Shown here: in pieces, positions 62,888-64,000 of the stretch
How the letters are laid out: every line of letters begins with the position of its first letter
How positions within the stretch are numbered: position 1 is the stretch's first letter
Assembly: GCA_947446645.1 (NCBI GenBank)
Contig: CANFHA010000019.1
Span: forward strand, 1-64,000
DNA: 64,000 bases
DNA from: Chitinophagaceae bacterium
Lineage (GTDB): Bacteria; Bacteroidota; Bacteroidia; Chitinophagales; Chitinophagaceae
Reading direction: 5' to 3'
Made by a program: the position numbers and the translations under genes
Notes under the pieces: generated by a model
What the model was told of the DNA's origin: nothing
What the model saw: only the letters and a program-made list of their open reading frames with translations
Database searches by the model: none

Positions 62888-64000
62888 TTATTTCATTCCT
62901 TCCAGTTCCTTTTGAAATCTCAGCAACTCATCCCTTAGCCGGGCTGCTTCCATAAAGTCCAGTTCCTTTGCAGCTTTTTCCATGGCTTTTTTTGTTCGGG
63001 CGATGATCTTGTCAAGCTGGGCAGCAGAGCGGTAGCCGCCCTCTTCCTCTGCAGCAATAGGCAGCGCGGCATCGGGTATCGCATACTTACTGTTCTCATC
63101 GTATCCCTTTATGTCAAGCACGGAGCCTTGCCGCATTATCTCCTGTATGGATTTTTTTATCGTTGTCGGGATTATGTTGTGCTCTATGTTGTACTTCACC
63201 TGTTTTTCGCGCCGGCGGTCGGTCTCGTCAATAGTGCGCTGCATGCTGTCCGTTATTTTATCTGCATAAAATATTACCAGGCCTTCTACATTTCGTGCGG
63301 CGCGGCCGGCCATCTGTGTCAACGAGCGCTCGTCTCTCAGGAAGCCTTCCTTGTCTGCATCTAATATAGCCATCAGCGACACCTCGGGCAGGTCAAGCCC
63401 TTCGCGCAGCAGGTTTACGCCAACCAGCACATTTATGTTTCCCAATCTCAGATCCCTCAGTATCTCTACTCGTTCCAGCGTGTCCACTTCTGAGTGAATG
63501 TATTTTGATGCAATGTTGATGCGCTTCAGGTATTTATCCAGCTCTTCGGCCATGCGCTTGGTGAGTGTGGTTACCAGTATACGGTCGCCACGCTTCACAC
63601 GCTTATCTATTTCATCCAGCAGGTCATCTATCTGGTTTATGCTTGGGCGCACTTCTATTGGGGGTTCCAGCAGGCCAGTAGGTCGTACTATCTGCTCTAC
63701 CACTACGCCGCCGGTATGTTCCAGCTCGTACTTGCCGGGCGTTGCACTTATGAACAACGCCTGCGACAGCAGGTTTTCAAACTCATAAAAATTGAGCGGG
63801 CGATTGTCCAGGGCGGAAGGGAGGCGGAAGCCAAAGTCAACAAGCGTTATCTTTCGCGATCTGTCGCCGCCATACATGCCGCTGATCTGCGGAATGGTTA
63901 CGTGGCTTTCATCGATGACCAGTAGAAAATCATCAGGAAAATAGTCGAGCAGGCAGAATGGCCGAGCACCGGGCTTGCGCCGGTCGAGAAAGCGTGAATA
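62888..64000 (-). CDS. uvrB: excinuclease ABC subunit B, 5' end cut by the window
   Basis: The C-terminal 370 residues of UvrB, the DNA-damage helicase of nucleotide excision repair. The frame is open to the window edge (64000). The first visible residues ([15 protein letters not shown], then [20 protein letters not shown]) match UvrB. Later motifs: [53 protein letters not shown], and the C-terminal UVR helix pair [20 protein letters not shown]. The rest of the protein lies outside the window. Confidence 0.95.
   Translation of the reverse strand, partial: YSRFLDRRKPGARPFCLLDYFPDDFLLVIDESHVTIPQISGMYGGDRSRKITLVDFGFRLPSALDNRPLNFYEFENLLSQALFISATPGKYELEHTGGVVVEQIVRPTGLLEPPIEVRPSINQIDDLLDEIDKRVKRGDRILVTTLTKRMAEELDKYLKRINIASKYIHSEVDTLERVEILRDLRLGNINVLVGVNLLREGLDLPEVSLMAILDADKEGFLRDERSLTQMAGRAARNVEGLVIFYADKITDSMQRTIDETDRRREKQVKYNIEHNIIPTTIKKSIQEIMRQGSVLDIKGYDENSKYAIPDAALPIAAEEEGGYRSAAQLDKIIARTKKAMEKAAKELDFMEAARLRDELLRFQKELEGMK

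Noticed and set aside
1..64000. tRNA, rRNA and riboswitch genes
   Set aside because: Intergenic regions were read on both strands and no cloverleaf, rRNA segment or known riboswitch core was recognised by eye. A covariance-model scan could still find small RNAs.

Overview
The window looks like chromosomal DNA of a Bacteroidota bacterium, probably from the Chitinophagales/Chitinophagaceae side of the phylum. The evidence is three secreted proteins with type IX secretion C-terminal sorting domains, a GldN/PorN homologue, DUF5777, DUF4294 and DUF6089 family proteins, TAnnTTTG-type -7 promoter elements, few clear Shine-Dalgarno sites, and AT-rich intergenic repeats. I see no rRNA, tRNA, CRISPR array, prophage or insertion sequence. 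Most of the window is ordinary chromosome with modest accessory content.

Layout. Positions 0.1-4.5 kb hold a secreted hypothetical protein, a stand-alone terminase-small-subunit-like HTH protein downstream of a 12-bp palindrome, and a GOB-like class B3 metallo-beta-lactamase. Positions 4.8-8.6 kb hold a GIY-YIG protein, a four-gene minus-strand module (OB-fold protein, heme-binding lipoprotein, YceI, DUF5777 barrel), a hotdog thioesterase and a lipoprotein. Positions 8.6-20.8 kb form one long minus-strand locus: a TPR sensor kinase, a lone receiver, a membrane HEAT-repeat protein, two tandem GT2 synthases, a TPR plus YaiO-type beta-barrel protein, and a DUF4838 lipoprotein with a discoidin-like end. 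I read this as a synthase-dependent exopolysaccharide system (synthesis, control, export, trimming). It is the most interesting part of the window.

Positions 21-27.7 kb carry two T9SS-secreted proteins, small hypotheticals, a repeat-rich gene-poor stretch of about 1.1 kb and a probably frameshifted repeat protein. Positions 27.9-37.2 kb are housekeeping and mixed: alpha/beta hydrolase, CBS protein, DUF3109, asd, an MsbA-like ABC exporter, rsmI, purS, pssA and two barrel proteins. Positions 37.3-45.1 kb carry a heptaheme TPR cytochrome, a PIN toxin-antitoxin pair, tyrS, a DUF6089 protein, an AAA/DUF4143 ATPase and an acyltransferase.

Positions 45.3-49.9 kb are the ATP synthase genes atpB-E-F-H-A, with a terminator-like hairpin right after atpE and no atpG after atpA. 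Positions 50-59.6 kb carry a GNAT enzyme, an AI-2E family transporter, an EreA-like secreted protein, an ECF sigma/anti-sigma/barrel trio, a lone gldN, and a B12-linked set (methylmalonyl-CoA mutase B12 domain, enoyl-CoA hydratase, PduO-type adenosyltransferase). The window ends with a 12-repeat Ig-like T9SS protein and the C-terminal part of uvrB, cut by the window edge.

Several intergenic repeat families recur: a TTTGAAAAT family, a hairpin with CCCCTCCTT/AAGGAGGGG arms, TGTCCCACACC palindromes, and a GTGATAA tandem array. They account for false N-terminal extensions on rsmI and atpH.
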